DNA from: an uncultured Collinsella sp.
Lineage (GTDB): Bacteria > Actinomycetota > Coriobacteriia > Coriobacteriales > Coriobacteriaceae
Reading direction: 5' to 3'
Assembly: GCA_900764025.1 (NCBI GenBank)
Contig: CAAFMM010000179.1
Location: 1-6,694 of the forward strand
DNA: 6,694 nucleotides
The notes below the pieces were generated by a model, which was given only the letters and a program-made list of their open reading frames with translations, had not been told where the DNA came from and made no database searches. Made by a program: the position numbers and the translations under genes. Numbering within the stretch: position 1 is the stretch's first letter; each line of letters begins with the position of its first letter. This document shows positions 5,869-6,694 of this stretch, in pieces.

Positions 5869-6615
5869 CTAGGCCTCCTCTACGTTGTCGAGCCCCAGCT
5901 CGGCCAGGCTCACGCCGCGCGGACGCTCCTTGGAGCGGCGCTCGAGCCACTGCACCAGCATGGCGAGCGGAAAGCAGATGATGAAGTACATAAGGCAGCA
6001 GACGATGTATCCCTGCAGGTAACCGTACAGACTCACAAAGTTGTCGGAACGGTACATAAGGTCGCCGCCGGCCACAAGCGCCAGCACCGACGTGTTCTTG
6101 ACCAGGTTGAGCGCCTGGTTACACAGCGGCGGCAGAATGATCTTGAATGTCTGGGGCAGCACGATGTACCAGTAGGCCTGCGCACGGGTGAAACCCTGGC
6201 TCTGGGCCGCCTCCATCTGACCGCGCGGAACCGCCTCGATACCGGTGCGGATGACCTCCGAAATGTAGGCCGCGTGATACAGGCCCACACCCAAGAAGCC
6301 CAGCACGAATGGCGCGATGCGCACCGGCTGGTCGGCACCGGTTATGGCCTGCAAAAACTGCGGACCGGCCATGTACATAAAGAGTACCTGTACGGGCAAC
6401 GGGGTGTTCTGGTAAAACTCCACGTACACGCGGCTTATGGCACGCAGCACACGCGAACGGGTGGTAGAGAACACGCCCAGCAGCGTGCCCAGTACCAGCG
6501 ACAGCAGCAGACCGGCAACGACCACCTGTAGCGTCACGCCAAAGCCCTCCCAAAAGGGCCCCATGTTTTGAAATGTCGTCGACCAACGGTCGGCGTCAAA
6601 TAATCCTTCGAGCAT
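5869..6615 (-). CDS. Polar amino acid ABC transporter permease (first)
   Basis: The 248-residue membrane protein is of the same His/Glu/Gln/Arg/opine permease family as its downstream neighbour. Hydrophobic segments lie near residues 26-49, 57-88, 100-119 and 200-224, with a further segment near 152-185. The EAA coupling loop EVIRTGIEAVPRGQMEAAQSQGFT is at 120-143, followed by YIVLPQ at 150-155. The tail is charged (ERRSKERPRG). The ATG at 6615 is preferred over a TTG at 6648 because AAGGAAGG lies just before it and the TTG overlaps the end of the upstream gene. The gene follows a fragment that looks like a substrate-binding protein at a 25-base gap. The ATP-binding subunit is not in the window and may be further upstream. 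Confidence 0.93.
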   Translation of the reverse strand: MLEGLFDADRWSTTFQNMGPFWEGFGVTLQVVVAGLLLSLVLGTLLGVFSTTRSRVLRAISRVYVEFYQNTPLPVQVLFMYMAGPQFLQAITGADQPVRIAPFVLGFLGVGLYHAAYISEVIRTGIEAVPRGQMEAAQSQGFTRAQAYWYIVLPQTFKIILPPLCNQALNLVKNTSVLALVAGGDLMYRSDNFVSLYGYLQGYIVCCLMYFIICFPLAMLVQWLERRSKERPRGVSLAELGLDNVEEA

Positions 6616-6640
6616 TTGATTCCTTCCTTGGACGATGCGC

Positions 6641-6694
6641 CTATACAAGACCCCAGGTCTTGACCTCTTGGTCGAGCCAGCCGTCGGCCAGGCG
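6641..6694 (-). CDS. C-terminus of a probable amino acid-binding (substrate-binding) protein, partial
   Basis: Only the last 17 codons and the TAG stop are inside the window: RLADGWLDQEVKTWGLV. This resembles the end of periplasmic-type (lipoprotein) amino acid-binding proteins, which typically close with a short 'DG..D....W' helix. Its position 25 bases before a permease of an amino acid ABC transporter supports this reading. The fragment is too short to be certain. Confidence 0.55.
   Translation of the reverse strand, partial: RLADGWLDQEVKTWGLV

Noticed and set aside
5107..6531. Long open frame of 474 codons on the plus strand
   Set aside because: It lies antisense to the two permeases and the kinase-like start, is rich in His, Arg and Gln as expected of a reverse-frame artefact in high-GC DNA, and shows no domain.

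Overview
The window looks like chromosomal DNA from a Coriobacteriia-type actinobacterium, most likely Collinsella or a close relative. This rests on the high GC of the coding regions, the style of the proteins, and short intergenic repeats built on a GGGACAG core. It is judged from memory of such genomes, not from a database search.

Layout, left to right. Bases 1-832 (+) hold the 3' part of a gene for a predicted nuclease-like protein of unknown role; its start lies outside the window. The gap 833-1183 contains an AT-rich element of about 204 bp with 26-bp inverted ends (866-1069). It is followed by pth (1184-1813, +), the peptidyl-tRNA hydrolase that recycles stalled peptidyl-tRNA. The gap 1814-2187 contains a 15-bp terminator stem enclosed by a second, outer pair of inverted repeats, then a TATAAT promoter and a structured leader. 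That promoter serves a two-gene operon (2188-4427, +) whose products match the two subunits of NADH-dependent reduced ferredoxin:NADP+ oxidoreductase (NfnA and NfnB). The operon ends at a strong terminator (4456-4494).

The rest reads on the minus strand, convergent with nfnAB. In transcription order it contains the last 17 codons of what is probably an amino-acid-binding protein (6694-6641), two polar amino acid ABC permeases (6615-5869 and 5865-5227), a GGGACAG hairpin (5225-5195), and a cytidylate-kinase-like P-loop protein (5178-4555). No ATP-binding subunit of the transporter is inside the window.

The genes are mostly ordinary: translation quality control, redox balancing between ferredoxin, NADH and NADPH, and amino acid uptake. 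The most unusual content is between genes. At least three intergenic sites share GGGACAG-type cores and palindromes, and two share an exact 12-base tail, which suggests a dispersed REP-like family. The 204-bp inverted-repeat element looks like a separate non-autonomous mobile element or insertion-sequence relic. I see no CRISPR array, no tRNA or rRNA, and no clearly new multi-gene system.
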